Origin: Pterois miles
Taxonomy: Eukaryota > Chordata > Actinopteri > Perciformes > Scorpaenidae
Direction: 5' to 3'
Assembly: GCA_947000775.1 (NCBI GenBank)
Contig: CAMQGK010000008.1
Coordinates: 2,392,501-2,456,500 of the forward strand
DNA length: 64,000 nucleotides
The notes under the pieces were generated by a model. That model ran no database searches. It was not told where the DNA came from and worked only from the letters and a program-made list of their open reading frames with translations. The position numbers and the translations under genes are program-made. Shown here one piece after another: positions 1 through 11,521 of the stretch (position 1 is its first letter; every line of letters begins with the position of its first letter).

Positions 1-690
1 AGAACAAGGTTGTTGCTGGTCTACCGCTGCCTCGTTATTCACTACTGTATTCTGTGAGGTAAAATTAATGTTTTTTTCATGGAGTCTGGTTGCTTTGGTG
101 AGAGCACAGATGCATACAACAGCTTCAGTTCCTTGTCAGAAAAGGCGTAAATATTGGAAATATATCGTACACTTACACTGATACTACTTTTATTTTCATT
201 TAGGTGAGGCTTTCCTTTAGGTGGCTAAAATACATATTGTTGGTGGCCCTGTCCACAGCAGTACATTGTATTGCTATGTGTCGGTAACTTGTGTCTGTTG
301 CTCCAAACTGGGGGCGAGCCAACCGTCATCTACTGTAGGTAATACACTGAACTGTGTAGCAGTGTCAGCAGTTGTACATTTATCAGAAACCTCAGTGATG
401 TGTGTCTCAATTGTGGCCGTTTGCCGTCATGTCACAATCATTCCAGTAGCTGCATTCATTAATTCCTGTCACATGGATATCTCTCACTGTGCAGCTCTTT
501 GACAATAAGACAGGGTGAGTGAGCAGAATTTATCCTGTTTGGATATCATTCATGCGTCAATCACGTGTCATTCATGTGCAAAATCTACTGGAAACTGTGT
601 CACTGTCGGGAAAAAGACTTAACCAAGAAGTGACATGTGTGTTCCGCCCTTCAATTCTTGACTTGAATTGAAAAAAAACTACAGAGTGCT
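1..690. other. Left-edge non-coding sequence
   Basis: I see no coding exon that I can support here. It lies downstream of the minus-strand coding exon ending at 698 and is probably intron of that gene. Open frames in this stretch are short, lack convincing splice or start context, and match no family I recognise. Confidence 0.4.
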
Positions 691-697
691 GCCTCAC

Positions 698-917
698 CAG
701 TCATAGGTGGAAATCCTCTCGGGCCCGGGATACCAAATGGCTCAAACTCAGGTATGTCTGTTGAGTCAGAGTTAGAGCTGGAGATGGGAACCGAGGTGCG
801 GCCGCGGTTCGTCATCTTGGGAGGTGGTCCGCTGGGACGAACAGGGGCAGGAGAGGGGGCCGGAGCGGGGGCCGGAGCGGGGGTCGGAGCGGGGGTCGGG
901 GTGGCGACGTCAGACAT
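698..917 (-). CDS. First coding exon of an unidentified proline-rich protein (partial)
   Basis: The minus strand has an ATG at 917-915 in good Kozak context (CACCACCATGT). It opens a 73-codon frame plus one base and ends at a consensus donor (CTG|GTGAGG, GT at 697-696). A pyrimidine-rich acceptor ending in TTCCAG puts the exon start at 954, giving a 37-base 5' UTR tail. The product begins MSDVATPTPAP, runs through a Pro-Ala repeat to about residue 25, then has a Ser-rich part and an acidic stretch (STDIPEFEPFGIPGP). No signal peptide or membrane segment is visible. It looks like a disordered N-terminus. The matching upstream exon and TATA promoter lie near 5.0-5.1 kb on the same strand, and the rest of the gene lies to the left. 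I do not recognise the family. The TATA promoter with a separate 5' UTR exon suggests a tissue-restricted gene, but that is inference. Confidence 0.55.
841..899 (-). repeat. GC-rich 12-bp tandem repeat in coding exon (Pro-Ala/Thr)
   Basis: Four to five near-identical 12-base units (GGAGCGGGGGYC on the plus strand) encode alternating Pro-Ala or Pro-Thr in the exon above. It should be length-polymorphic. Confidence 0.7.
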
Positions 918-954
918 GGTGGTGATTGTTCAGGGTGGATGATCCGTCGCAGGA

Positions 955-3900
955 CTGGAAGACCAGAGCAGATGGAAAACACATTTTTTTAATTGTTGCT
1001 TATTCTTGTTTGATCTAACTCAGATATTTTGTTCACTAAACTGCATTCTTAGTAGAGGTGCAGCATCCTCCATGAATCTGAGCTCTGGAACTGAATTCCC
1101 ATCATGCTCTGCTCATTCCTGCATGGTAGTCAAGCTGTTTTCAAAGCCATCTGCTTTACATGTGTGGTAACACTGGAAACATGTCTGTGTGTGACAGAGG
1201 CTGTGTCCTTGTCCATTTCATTCCAGAAGGAATGATTTCCACAAGTCAAAGTGCATGAAAACGTTAAAGCTTGTGAATGACGAAACAACAGTGTGAGATG
1301 CGTTTATATCACATGTGGTCTCCATGTGTGTTTGGTGGTGGAGGGGAATTTCACAGTCGGTTCCCTTCCTGTAAAGACAGACACTATTAGTGTTTGGTGA
1401 TTTATTTTCACTTCACAAATATTTTATTTGTATATTTTTGTGGTCACAGAAAGAGAAACATGAATCATGTCTAATTTATGCAGAGCAGTCACAGAGGGGA
1501 ACCACAGCGAGTCTTACTATACTTTTCTTCTGTGTGAAATCATGTTATCTGTGGGAGACAGAATCTGCCAAAATAAATAAATATGATAAATGAGTGATGA
1601 ACGAGACATAAATTGCTATTTCTTCTTTATTTATGTTTCTTTTGTATTACTTCCCCTGTCTATATACTCTTATATTCTCCTTTATTTACTTACATTAATA
1701 TTTATTTTTCATGAACTTTAAATTTATTTTTAAATGTACTTGTTCATTATTGAATTTATATTGTATTTATTTCTGTATGAATGTATTTATTTCTGCATGA
1801 TTTTCCCTTTGCACCCCCCTTTATTTCCCACATTCTTTATTTCTTTATGTATTTCAGTCTCATATATCATTGAACATTATGTCATTAAACTGTATGTCAT
1901 GGGGTCAGAGTGCATAGATGGATCTATATGCTAGCTAGCATATAGCTAGCTGAATAAACAAACTATATAAATATCCAGTGAGACTACTATATTGCATGTA
2001 GTCAACTTGGAACCAACCAATTAAATAATTAATAATAATACTTTCAATATCAAATAATTGATATAGGAGTACTACTGATAGTACTGGCAGTACAGGAAGT
2101 ACAATTAAGAGTATCACCAGCAATAATAGAAGTTGTATTATTAGCGGTAGCAGTGAGAGAACTAACTGGAAATGAATATAAATACATTTTACCTGCTGTA
2201 CTCCTATTATTAGGTTGTGATTTAAATGAATATTTGCTGTTTTTAGTCTCTTTAAATTACTAAATTGAATATTTTAGGGCTGACCGGACAAAACAAGGAC
2301 ACAGATTCACAATATGAAGGATTTGCATGTAAGCATTAATATGATGTGTGCTGTACATTGCATGAAATGTATCTTTCTATGATTAATGTGTGTGTTTAAG
2401 GCATCCTACCCCCTTATTTTTAAATGCAGTCGTGCCTTATTTTATTTCATTTGGCTTTTTTTTTGTTTTGCATATTTTCTTAATTTATTATGTTTTAAAA
2501 TTATTATTATATCCATCATGTGTTTACTGTTTTATCAAGCTCAGGCCCGTAACTAAATGATGATGATGTTGTAAATAATGTGAAAAAAAATTAATAAAAT
2601 GTCATTATCAAAAAACTTCTACGAGTATTAGTAAAAAGAAGACTTTGTTTAAGTCAGAAGACAAGTTATTTCCATTCATGGCAAATCAAAGTCATTAAAA
2701 ACAGTCATAAATAAAGATGAAAACAATCAACCAAAAACTGACCACTAGCAGGTTCAAACTTGGGTGTGAACACATCAAACTGATGTAAACAAAGACCTTC
2801 AGTGTACTCAGAGTGACTCATTAAATCCACTAAACTAGAACCAAAATGACATTAACACTTCAGCCCAAACTGGGTCGACCTACGGCACCGAGCAGGTAGT
2901 TCCTGCCATGGTGATTATGTAAGCATGCGGTAAGGCTGATTTAACCGTTAAATACACAACAGCTGTTTTCATAAGGTGCTAGCAGGGAGCACAGTACGTC
3001 AGGTTAACAAACACCTGCCTCACTGTTGCATAACGTGGGCGTGTGCTGCTCGTCGTTTGGCTGCGTGAGTCATCATTTAATACAGTGGAAGCTCTGTTTT
3101 CACCCCAAACATCGGTGGCACAGATAAACATGCTCACCTTCTGCAGACTACCAGACAGACAGTGCTGCAAAGAAACACCTTTATAGCTACTTCACATATT
3201 TTATTTTACTTCATACTTTTACTCCACCGTATTTCAGAGGGAAATATTGTAGTTTTTACTATTTATTTGACAGCTGTAGTGAGTGGTTACTTTTCAGATA
3301 ATGATTTTACATAAAAAAAACAATGATGGCTTTATAATAAAATGTAATACACTATTAAAGCTCCTTGTCATGTTTGATGTGTCATGAATGGTTTAATTGT
3401 CAGTGGTCAAATGGTTTAATTCAAAGGGAAAGTCCTTTATTTCTGTTGTTTTTTAAGGTTTTTATATCATTCTATCATCTCTATTCTATTTTGGTCATAG
3501 TATGTATGTTTTAGCATCAAGACGCCCTTCTAAAAACTTTTTCCCACATTACCTGACGTAGGTTTCTGCATGATGATGCAGCTGCATGTCCAGTAGTCCT
3601 ATAGTCAGTGTATTAACGCTAGATACAGTAACTTAGATGGCGCTCAGCATGCTCCAAGTTTGATGCATCGGTTGACCAGCAACTGTTTTGTGAATCTGGT
3701 CTGGTGGCTTTGAAGGCTGTAATATAACAGCTTCAGTTATTTCCAATTTAGCACAGCCAACTTTGACTCAGCTAGTGCCAGCGTTCATATTACTCATAAC
3801 CTTATTGATTAGCTTACTTTGGTAACCTACGCATGAAACGGCTGCGTGGGCGTTTCCGTTTGAAAGAAATGCAACAGAGAGCCGATGGACCTGACCTTTA

Positions 3901-5003
3901 AGTGGCTGTTTGAGGCTCAAAGACGTAAAACTCTCAAATATTTCACAAAATACGAATACAGATTTGTGTGGCAGAACTTAGTGAATCATCTCACAACCAC
4001 TCAGATTTAATATAATAATATGTCAGTCACAGGGGCAAGTACCTTTACTTTTTATCCTTCTAAGTACATTTTGATGTTAATATTTCTGCACTTTGATTTA
4101 AGGAGTTTGAATGCAGTAATTTTACTTGTAACTGAGTGTTTTTACATTGTTGTATTGCAACTTTTACTTATGTAAAGAAAAGTAAATATAAATATATGCA
4201 AATTGCTTTCATGTTAAATAAAGTCATACTTATTTGTATGGGCATTGGTGGAAGAAACACGAAGTGATTTAGTTAAGTAACGTTACATTTATCCAAGCTA
4301 GGGTACGACCCTAAAGGTACAAGAATCATGCAAGTCCAGGGCTGCATATTGGGAACATAAAACGTTTCCAGTTCTGAGACACTTGTTACGTACATGCACA
4401 CACACGTCTTTAACATAACTTTGCTAAATGCTGACACAGGAAAGACATGCTCACATGTTAACCAGCAGAACGGAGCTTTTCTGTGCTCATCATAAATCTC
4501 TCCACCAAGACCATAAATTCCCCGGCAATAACTCAAGTTCGGTGGAAGTAAAGTTTTGCATGTATAATCTAATTTTAAAATACAAAACAATATGCATTTC
4601 AACAGTTTGGAAAACCTGATATTTTAGGTGATATTTAGGTAATAACCCCGAGATAGGTCCACTGGTAATTATTACCACTGATACTCAGGAAGTGACCCTT
4701 TGGAACTTTGGATGACAGAAAAGTGCATCAATATATATATATAATAATAATCCTAGTGATGTACAATAGGTTTGAGTTATTCAGATTGCACAACAACAAA
4801 TGCAGAATGCTGCGGTTCTTTCTGTTCAATCTTTCCCAGATGTATCAGCATTCATTTGCGTCTTCACATCTGGACGGCATAAACACAACAAAGTTACAGA
4901 GCTGCTGAGGAATTTTGGTGCAAACAGTTGCACCAAAGCAGTGCTCTTAATCAGGAGGGCAAAGTTTTTTATCTGTAAAGTTTAAGTTTATAAGTGGACG
5001 CAC
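955..5003 (-). other. Probable first intron of the minus-strand proline-rich gene
   Basis: About 4 kb of AT-rich sequence separates the non-coding exon ending at 5004 from the coding exon starting at 954. It holds low-complexity AT stretches (for example 1600-1800 and 2030-2160) and no exon I can support. That the two exons belong to one transcript is inferred from strand, order and matching splice signals. Confidence 0.4.
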
Positions 5004-5098
5004 CTCAGATGAAGTTGGAGAGAGAAGCTGCTGCTGGTTGGAGTCGGTCTGCTGCTGCTGCTGCTCCGTCTTGGGAAACTTCTGCTTCTACTTATATA
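5004..5098 (-). promoter_or_regulatory. TATA promoter and 5' UTR exon (minus strand)
   Basis: Read on the minus strand, GGTATATAAG (TATA box, 5098-5091) follows a CT-rich stretch. About 30 bases on, a start site is expected near 5062-5068. The following CAG-rich leader ends at a strong splice donor (ATCTGAG|GTGCGT, exon end 5004). The exon contains no ATG. It pairs naturally with the acceptor at 955-956 and the start codon at 917. A (GT)10 microsatellite lies just upstream at 5132-5151. Confidence 0.55.
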
Positions 5099-5482
5099 CC
5101 CTGCAGGGGAGAGGAAGAGTCATCCATGAGAGTGTGTGTGTGTGTGTGTGTTGTTGTCGTGGGTGTAACTGGTCAGTCCAACTTAGGAGCAGGATGTGGA
5201 ATCTACCATCTCTGTACAAACCACAGCTGGATGCAACTCCGACAGATAACGCAAACTCTGATGTTTGAGCTCTGCAGTGGTCAGACGGGACACAGGTTGA
5301 CGTACATGCAGGATTAAATAACTGTCTTCATCTTATTACTGGCAATAAAGAGAAGACACATCTTTGTTTTTCTTCTGGTTTTCAAATGTTTTCATTAGTC
5401 ATTTTTGCGCTATTGCACATACACTCATGATCCCCAGAGGATAAATTGCAATAACTTAACACAGCTGTCATTATTACTGTTA

Positions 5483-6040
5483 AGGCCCCGACACATCAAG
5501 CCGCTGGTCGGCAGTCAGACAGTTTGGGGTCGTCGGTGAGCGTCCATCGGCCTGGTTTTTTCGTCCGTTGCAGCACGTTGAATCGACGGCGGAGCTTGTC
5601 GGTGACAGAAATCACAGATTAGTGGTTCAGCTTAAACAAATCAGTGCATGACAAGAGAAACGGACGCAAGGAAAGCGAGCCAGTGAGTAAAGTCAACAGG
5701 AAAAACATCGATCATCATCTCATCTGATCATTCCAGTACACACATATTTTCACAACACGGCCATTTGGAATAAAGCTAAGTGGTGAGTGGGAGTGGTGTA
5801 TAAATGGTCGGCAAATGCTGCTTTATTTCATGTATGTATCATAACAACAGCTTGTGCACCCGCAGTCTTTTGGTTTCCCTTTTGAATACAGGCGACTGAC
5901 CGAAATATAGAGTCAGAGTTGGCCACTGGCTGTCACCGTTGTGGTGTGTTCAAGTGCAACTTTTTGGTCAAGACAAAGGTGATGGGAGGCGACTCTGGAC
6001 CTTGGGTGGCTCTTCTGTGACTTTTACTGATGTTGGAGCA
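5483..6040. repeat. Dispersed repeat, CGACACA-type ends
   Basis: The sequence begins GGCCCCGACACATCAAGCCG and contains phrases (GTCGGTGAGCGTCC; GTGCAACTTTTTGG) that I associate with a common teleost non-autonomous element. Boundaries are approximate. No coding potential. Confidence 0.4.
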
Positions 6041-6104
6041 GCTTTAGAAAGGTAATTGTCCGTCACCTTGTACATGGTACACTATGTCTTAATATCTTAA
6101 TACA

Positions 6105-6535
6105 AGCCGGGTTTCAACCAAGAAGTTCCTGGACTACTTTTTCAAGGAATTAAAAGGTTCCTTCGAGGCATTGTTTCTGAGGATTATTAAAAATTGGTCC
6201 GCTGATGTGTGAAAAAGCAACATAATCAGACGAGGGCTGCTGCTGGTGGTCGAACACACTCTGCAGCTGTTTCATCTAAAAAAACATGTTGGAAAAAAAT
6301 AAACGTTGCGCGGTGTGTGTCTTTTTCTGTCTTAACTTTTAATGTCATCAGACAAAGAGAATTGCTCTCCACTCACCAAAAATGTTCCTATATCGATAAT
6401 AGAGTACATCCTTGTTTTATGATTGAAGCAACACTGGCAGCACTGGTCATCTCTGCAAACTCCACCCCGAAGGTTCCTGTTCTTTAAGAAGGTACTACCA
6501 CCCAACTAGGGTCTTTTTAGGGGGTAAAAAGGCCC
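6105..6535. repeat. Dispersed repeat (AAGAAGTTCCTGG / GGTTCCTGTTC)
   Basis: This stretch has partial inverted symmetry around GGTTCCT and ends near AGGGTCTTTTTAGGGGG. Its wording resembles high-copy fish repeats, and the call is by recall only. The remaining sequence to about 7670 is non-coding with no distinct feature. Confidence 0.35.
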
Positions 6536-7674
6536 TGTAATATATCCCCATAACTTATTTTAAACCCTGTCACCGTGGTCAAATGCAATGAGGTTCTTAT
6601 TGCCAGTTGAAAGCTCCTGCGGTTAAAATGGGGCTTTAGTGTGGCTAATAGTTCAAACGTTGTTTATTCACAGGAAAAGCTCCGACTGCTTTATTTTCAT
6701 ATTGTTTATCTTGCTCAGGGTCGATTAGAACATTATGTTAAATCTGCCACTCGTTTCCAGTCACAGGTGTGGTTATTGTGCTGGGAGTCCACTCTCTTTT
6801 GACGGTTTGTGGTGGCATATTTATGAGTGAGATGCTTTTTTTTGAGTTTTGGTTTGTGTTATCTTTACACGGGCAGGATACTCCCACCGCTCCACCAATA
6901 GTACGTCCTCTCCTCCTCCTCGGTTTTTGGCTTTTAGCCTCTGCTCTAAATAAAGAGGGTGTTTGGAAGTTAAGCCACACAGACTGTTGTGGCCTCAGTT
7001 CAGTTAATTCCTGGTAGGATACTTACAACTGGAGTATCACTAATAAGAGCCAGTTTACTGGACTCATGCATGACCTGTGATGAATGATTGGAATGTATCC
7101 AAGGGCACCGGTCTGATTCAGGATGCTGACATCGGCTTAACGCTGGCCTGTGGTTGGGCCTAGTTTAGACCCCCACTTAAAGGTACTCTGTTTTTGTTTT
7201 TTGTTTTAACAAACTTATGTTTGCATTCATAAAACACAAGTTGCATCCAAATTTAGAGCTGAAAATTTCCTAAGCTCTCCAGTTGAATACTGTTTTACTG
7301 ATTCACCAAGTTTTTCACCACAGCCAAGCATAATTTCTTTTTTCCTCAATATTTAAACTTCTTTTTCTATTTCCAAATTTCACTTATTCAGGCATATATT
7401 GTATATATAGGCGTATACAATACCACAAATTTAGTAGTCAATAAAATGCATGTACTTCAACATTACTGTTTGAATATTGTTTTTTGTTAGGAAGTTATCT
7501 ATTTTATATTCCTGTGAAAACACACAACTGGGTTTATTCAAGTTTCTTGAACCAAAAATGACATTTTTCAAGATCACATTTGAAGACATCGTGATAAAGT
7601 AATAACTTATGGCCCAATACTCATCACTCATGTACTGAATACAGCTTGAACAAATCAGTGGCCCCTCCGGCGCT

Positions 7675-7761
7675 GAAATCGGCAGGACGATTAGCAGCCG
7701 TTAAGCACCACAGTCCTGCACGGGGCTCACCGCAACGTTAACTAGCTGTCCTGCCGATTTC
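7675..7761. repeat. Perfect 14-bp inverted repeat, 59-bp spacer
   Basis: GAAATCGGCAGGAC at 7675-7688 is the exact reverse complement of 7748-7761. The spacer is GC-rich compared with its surroundings. It may be the remnant of a small inverted-repeat element. Confidence 0.6.
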
Positions 7762-9454
7762 AACATGGACTAGTTGTTCGCTATGCAGCATTATCATAGT
7801 GATAGTTACCGTAGTTAGTTTACCACGTCCTAACCAGATTTTCTATCATCCCCAGGAAAATGGGACGCCATTAGTCTCGAGCCCCGACAGCACTTTCAGT
7901 ACAGTACTGTCACGTTTTAAGAATTTTTGCATCGACTTGGTACCAAAGTATCGGTTCTCGCGACATCCCTCGAAGCCTAATAACACTGACGAACACGTCC
8001 TGCATTAAACATTTACAAAGCCAGTTTTTTTTTGAAGAATTTGAAAAGTTTTTAAACTTTGTTTCCCTCCATATTTCTTTGCTAGCTGTCCTCTTCTTCA
8101 ACGCTAAGTTGGCGCATTTCTGCATTTCTTGGCCACCAACTATCAATCAAAAAAACAAAACAAAACAGGGACAAACAGTCCATAACAAACCTCTACAGTG
8201 CACCTTTAACTAATTCTGGCAGCAGTTAACACCTTTACTTCTTGTACTTCTATTACTACTGCTACTATTACTAGGTATTAAGTACTATTGCTGCTGTTAC
8301 CAACACTGCTGCTCTATATAGTATTACAAACATTATTCCTCTCACTGCTGCTACTACTTAACTGTTGCTATTATTACTCCTAGTCCTACAATACTTCCTC
8401 TAATACCACTTTCTGCATTCACTCTGGCATATACAGTTTTCTTTCCACATTGGCAGTGATGCTGTGTTTAAGGGTAATGATGAGGAAGAAATGAGCCACC
8501 ACATTGCGGTTGCACAACATGTCCTTTTCGTTCATTTTTCAGTTTAATCATCTGCTGCTACCACGAGGAAGAATTTCCATCAGTGCCACCCAAACCATAA
8601 ACATAAAATATGGTTGTATTTCCATCTAAAGCAGAAAGATGCAAGCTTCTAATGTTTCTAAATGATTGGATGCACAAGCTCCACTTTAAAACTGATTCGA
8701 AGTCAGCAACAGACGTGGAAGCAAAGCTAAAAATACTCACGAGCTCCACGGCAGAGTAAAATTACAGACGAAACACTACAGTATGTTCCTATGTTTCCCA
8801 TTTCCATCACTTATCTTGATTGACCGGTTAATTTCACGGGCAAACTAATCAGTGAATGCCAATGGAAATGTCTATGTTACATTAAACGGTGAGCTTCAGT
8901 GTTGCTGGTGGAATTTTCGGTTCTGTTTTGTATTCATGATTTTAGATGCCTCATATTTGAAAGGAAGTGCTGCTGCTGCTGCTGCAGCGAGTCCAATAAA
9001 AAGTAATTCATTTGACATTTACAAAAAGCTGCACACATGTGAGAAGGCATCCATCACGGTAATATTCAGCCAACACTTCACAGACCTCAAAACTTGGGTT
9101 AATGGCGCCAAATCAATACGGCTGAGTCAGTCCTCTCCATAAACAGGGTTTGTTTGTATTAACCCTGACTGGTGCTGAAGGAAAAGGTGAATCATAAAGG
9201 ACATGATCTAATGTGTTGCTGTGTGTTTTCATGGGACTGGACATGAGAACATGCTGTACCGTGAACGCCACACAGCCGGACTGCAGTGGCAGCAGGCGGG
9301 CATGATGAAAAGATACTGGCTCCACACACAATACGACAACTGTTAGAAAATAATCAATCATTGGCTGTTCTGTTCTTATTTGCACCTGTGTTGATTTTAC
9401 TCTTTTAAACTTAGAAGGGATATAAATAATGAGTATTTATATAACTACCATAAC

Positions 9455-9845
9455 TGTATACAAGAAGTGGACGTAGTCACCGTGACGTCACCCACTGGTT
9501 CGTAGACTGCCGCTTTGAAGCCTTGAGTTTGAGATTATGGCTGTGGCCATTTTGGTTTTTAGCCGCTGCGATTTTGATTTTTTTACAACCAGAAGTGAGA
9601 CGAGAGGGTGGAGGTAAGTACAACTGAATGCTAAATAAGACATTTTTAGACAACCAAAATGCTGATATGAACTTTCATGAGCTCACAGCACACTAAACTT
9701 GTAAGACGAAAACACAGACAACTCCCGTGGTAGCAACCTGTCAGAAGGTAGCCATACCCTAAAGCATCCCCTGCTTTATGGTCTATTTGACTCTAAATGG
9801 GACCATAATTTATTAAATGGACATTATGCTGTATTGACGAAGACC
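9455..9845 (+). repeat. Dispersed repeat family R1, copy 1
   Basis: This repeat recurs at 13525-13920 (opposite strand) and 28685-29040 (same strand). Shared phrases include GTGACGTCACCC, GGCTGTGGCCATTTTGG, CAGAAGTGA, AATAAGACATTTTTAG and TTTGACTCTAAATGGGACC. Its middle carries the GCCATCTTGG-like unit that is expanded in copy 3. It has no coding capacity. Confidence 0.7.
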
Positions 9846-10232
9846 TGAAACTAGCGATTGAGATCACAAACTCATGTTTACAATGTTTACTGAGGTAATA
9901 AATCAAGTGAGAAGTAGGTTCATTTTCTCATTGGCTTGCTATATTACTATGCAACTGACTTTCAACCAGAGGAGTCGCCCCCTGCTGGCTTTTGGAAAGA
10001 ATGCAAGTTCAAGGCACTTTAGCATTGGCTTCACTTTTCAGACCTGGAGGTTGCCCACTAGTAAAAGCACAAACTCTGACATAGATGCAGAGCAGAAGTG
10101 ACTTGTTGTACTTTACTTTAACCCTGTTTAGCAATTATACTGGTTTATAGCACACTAGAAGTTTAATTGAATGCTCCAGAATAATTGCTAAATGGACCTT
10201 TTGTTGAGATTATTTTGTCAGCTCCTATTTCC

Positions 10233-10690
10233 TATGAGGTTACCTCTGTGTTTTTATTATGCAGTCAAACAGAATAGGTTCGAAAACTATCAGCACTGCA
10301 ATCAAAAAATGTTTTATTGTACGTAAAATAAATTTGTGATTCAAAATGTATTAATGCGAATCCGTAAGTTTTACTAATGTGAATCCACGAATCTAGTTTG
10401 CAATAGTTTGTCAATCAAAAAAGTTTTGGTTGCGAATGTCAAAGTTTTGTTTGTGAATCCAAAAACTTTGTTTGTGAATCCATATGTTTTGTTTTTGAAT
10501 CCAAAAACCCATGCTTTTTGGATTTGCAATCAAAACTTGTGGATTTCCATCAAGAGATTTTTAATCACAAATTTATTTCACTTGCAATAAAACATTTTTT
10601 TTGAAGCAGTGTAGCAGTAGCAGTGTGGAAAGTTTTGCTCTCAAACCTATTCTGTTGATTGCTTAATAAAGACACAGAAGTAACCCCATA
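10233..10690. mobile_element. Foldback element with long imperfect terminal inverted repeats
   Basis: The left part (tatgaggttacctctgtg, then aacagaataggtt, then aaaatgttttattg) reappears as its reverse complement at the right end (to 10690). The arms are about 100 bases or more, with scattered mismatches. The centre holds short repeats of GTTTGTGAATCCAAAAA. The whole is about 458 bp and could fold into one hairpin. No open frame is present, so it is non-autonomous. Exact ends and target duplication are not resolved. Confidence 0.7.
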
Positions 10691-11299
10691 GTGTCCAAGG
10701 TCAACACTGAACTTTTAAACTTCATATTTGTTTAATATAAATATGAGGAACTGGGCACTTTATTTTAAACAGTGACTAAACTTTTGAACACTCAGCACAG
10801 TATAAACCTGATGAAAGATGCACTTCCTCAGTTGTTGCTGTTATCTTCAGTTTGTTAACTATGTGATATTTTGACCCCCAATTTAGTTCTGCATGTTGAC
10901 ACAAAAGAGTTACTCAGATCAATCATATATTACCGAAATATTTCATATTTGCACTTTGTATCTAACTAACTTCTTTCTGCCGTTTGCTCATGTTGTACTT
11001 TGAAGTAATTTGAGAGCACAGTCTGAGGCAGGAACTTGTAACCAAAAAGCTGAGTTAATTCTGTCTCATTCAGCTTATGGGTAAAGGAAACAGAAGTGCC
11101 ACACTGACCACAGGACTTCTGACGGTAATGAGCTCTGCAGCTCTGATCATGAAGCTGTGCCTCAGCATGCGTATACACTGTACAGTATTTTATACATGTT
11201 ATACACGTTCTGTACATGCATACATGGATTTATCTTTACAACTCTGTGCAGCTTGTGTGTGCTTTGCAAGCATGTCAGAGAAGCGACACCGTGCCATCG

Positions 11300-11309
11300 T
11301 TTCACTTCC
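11300..11309 (-). promoter_or_regulatory. ETS-IRF composite motif (EICE) upstream of the GIMAP gene
   Basis: The minus strand reads GGAAGTGAAA, matching the composite PU.1/IRF consensus GGAANNGAAA, about 210 bases before the probable GIMAP start codon. Such sites drive myeloid and lymphoid genes, which suits a GIMAP. A 10-mer match can occur by chance in a window this size. Confidence 0.3.
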
Positions 11310-11521
11310 TGTCGTCTTGAAAGACAGCACGTTACAAAACCGCAGGTTGGTCATGTGACGCAACAAGTCTTCTGTGTTCAGTTTGTGCAGCACAGATCTT
11401 CATTTTGGATCAGGGTGTTTCTGTTTTCATTCACAATGAGGGTCAAGAAACGCTTCCTGTAAAACACACAGGAACCAAAAAGAGGAAGAGGAAGGACAGG
11501 AGGAAGAAAGCGGATGGAGAG

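Noticed and set aside
221..502. 93-codon Val/Cys-rich frame
   Set aside because: No splice or promoter context, no family resemblance, and it lies downstream of a minus-strand exon in probable intron.
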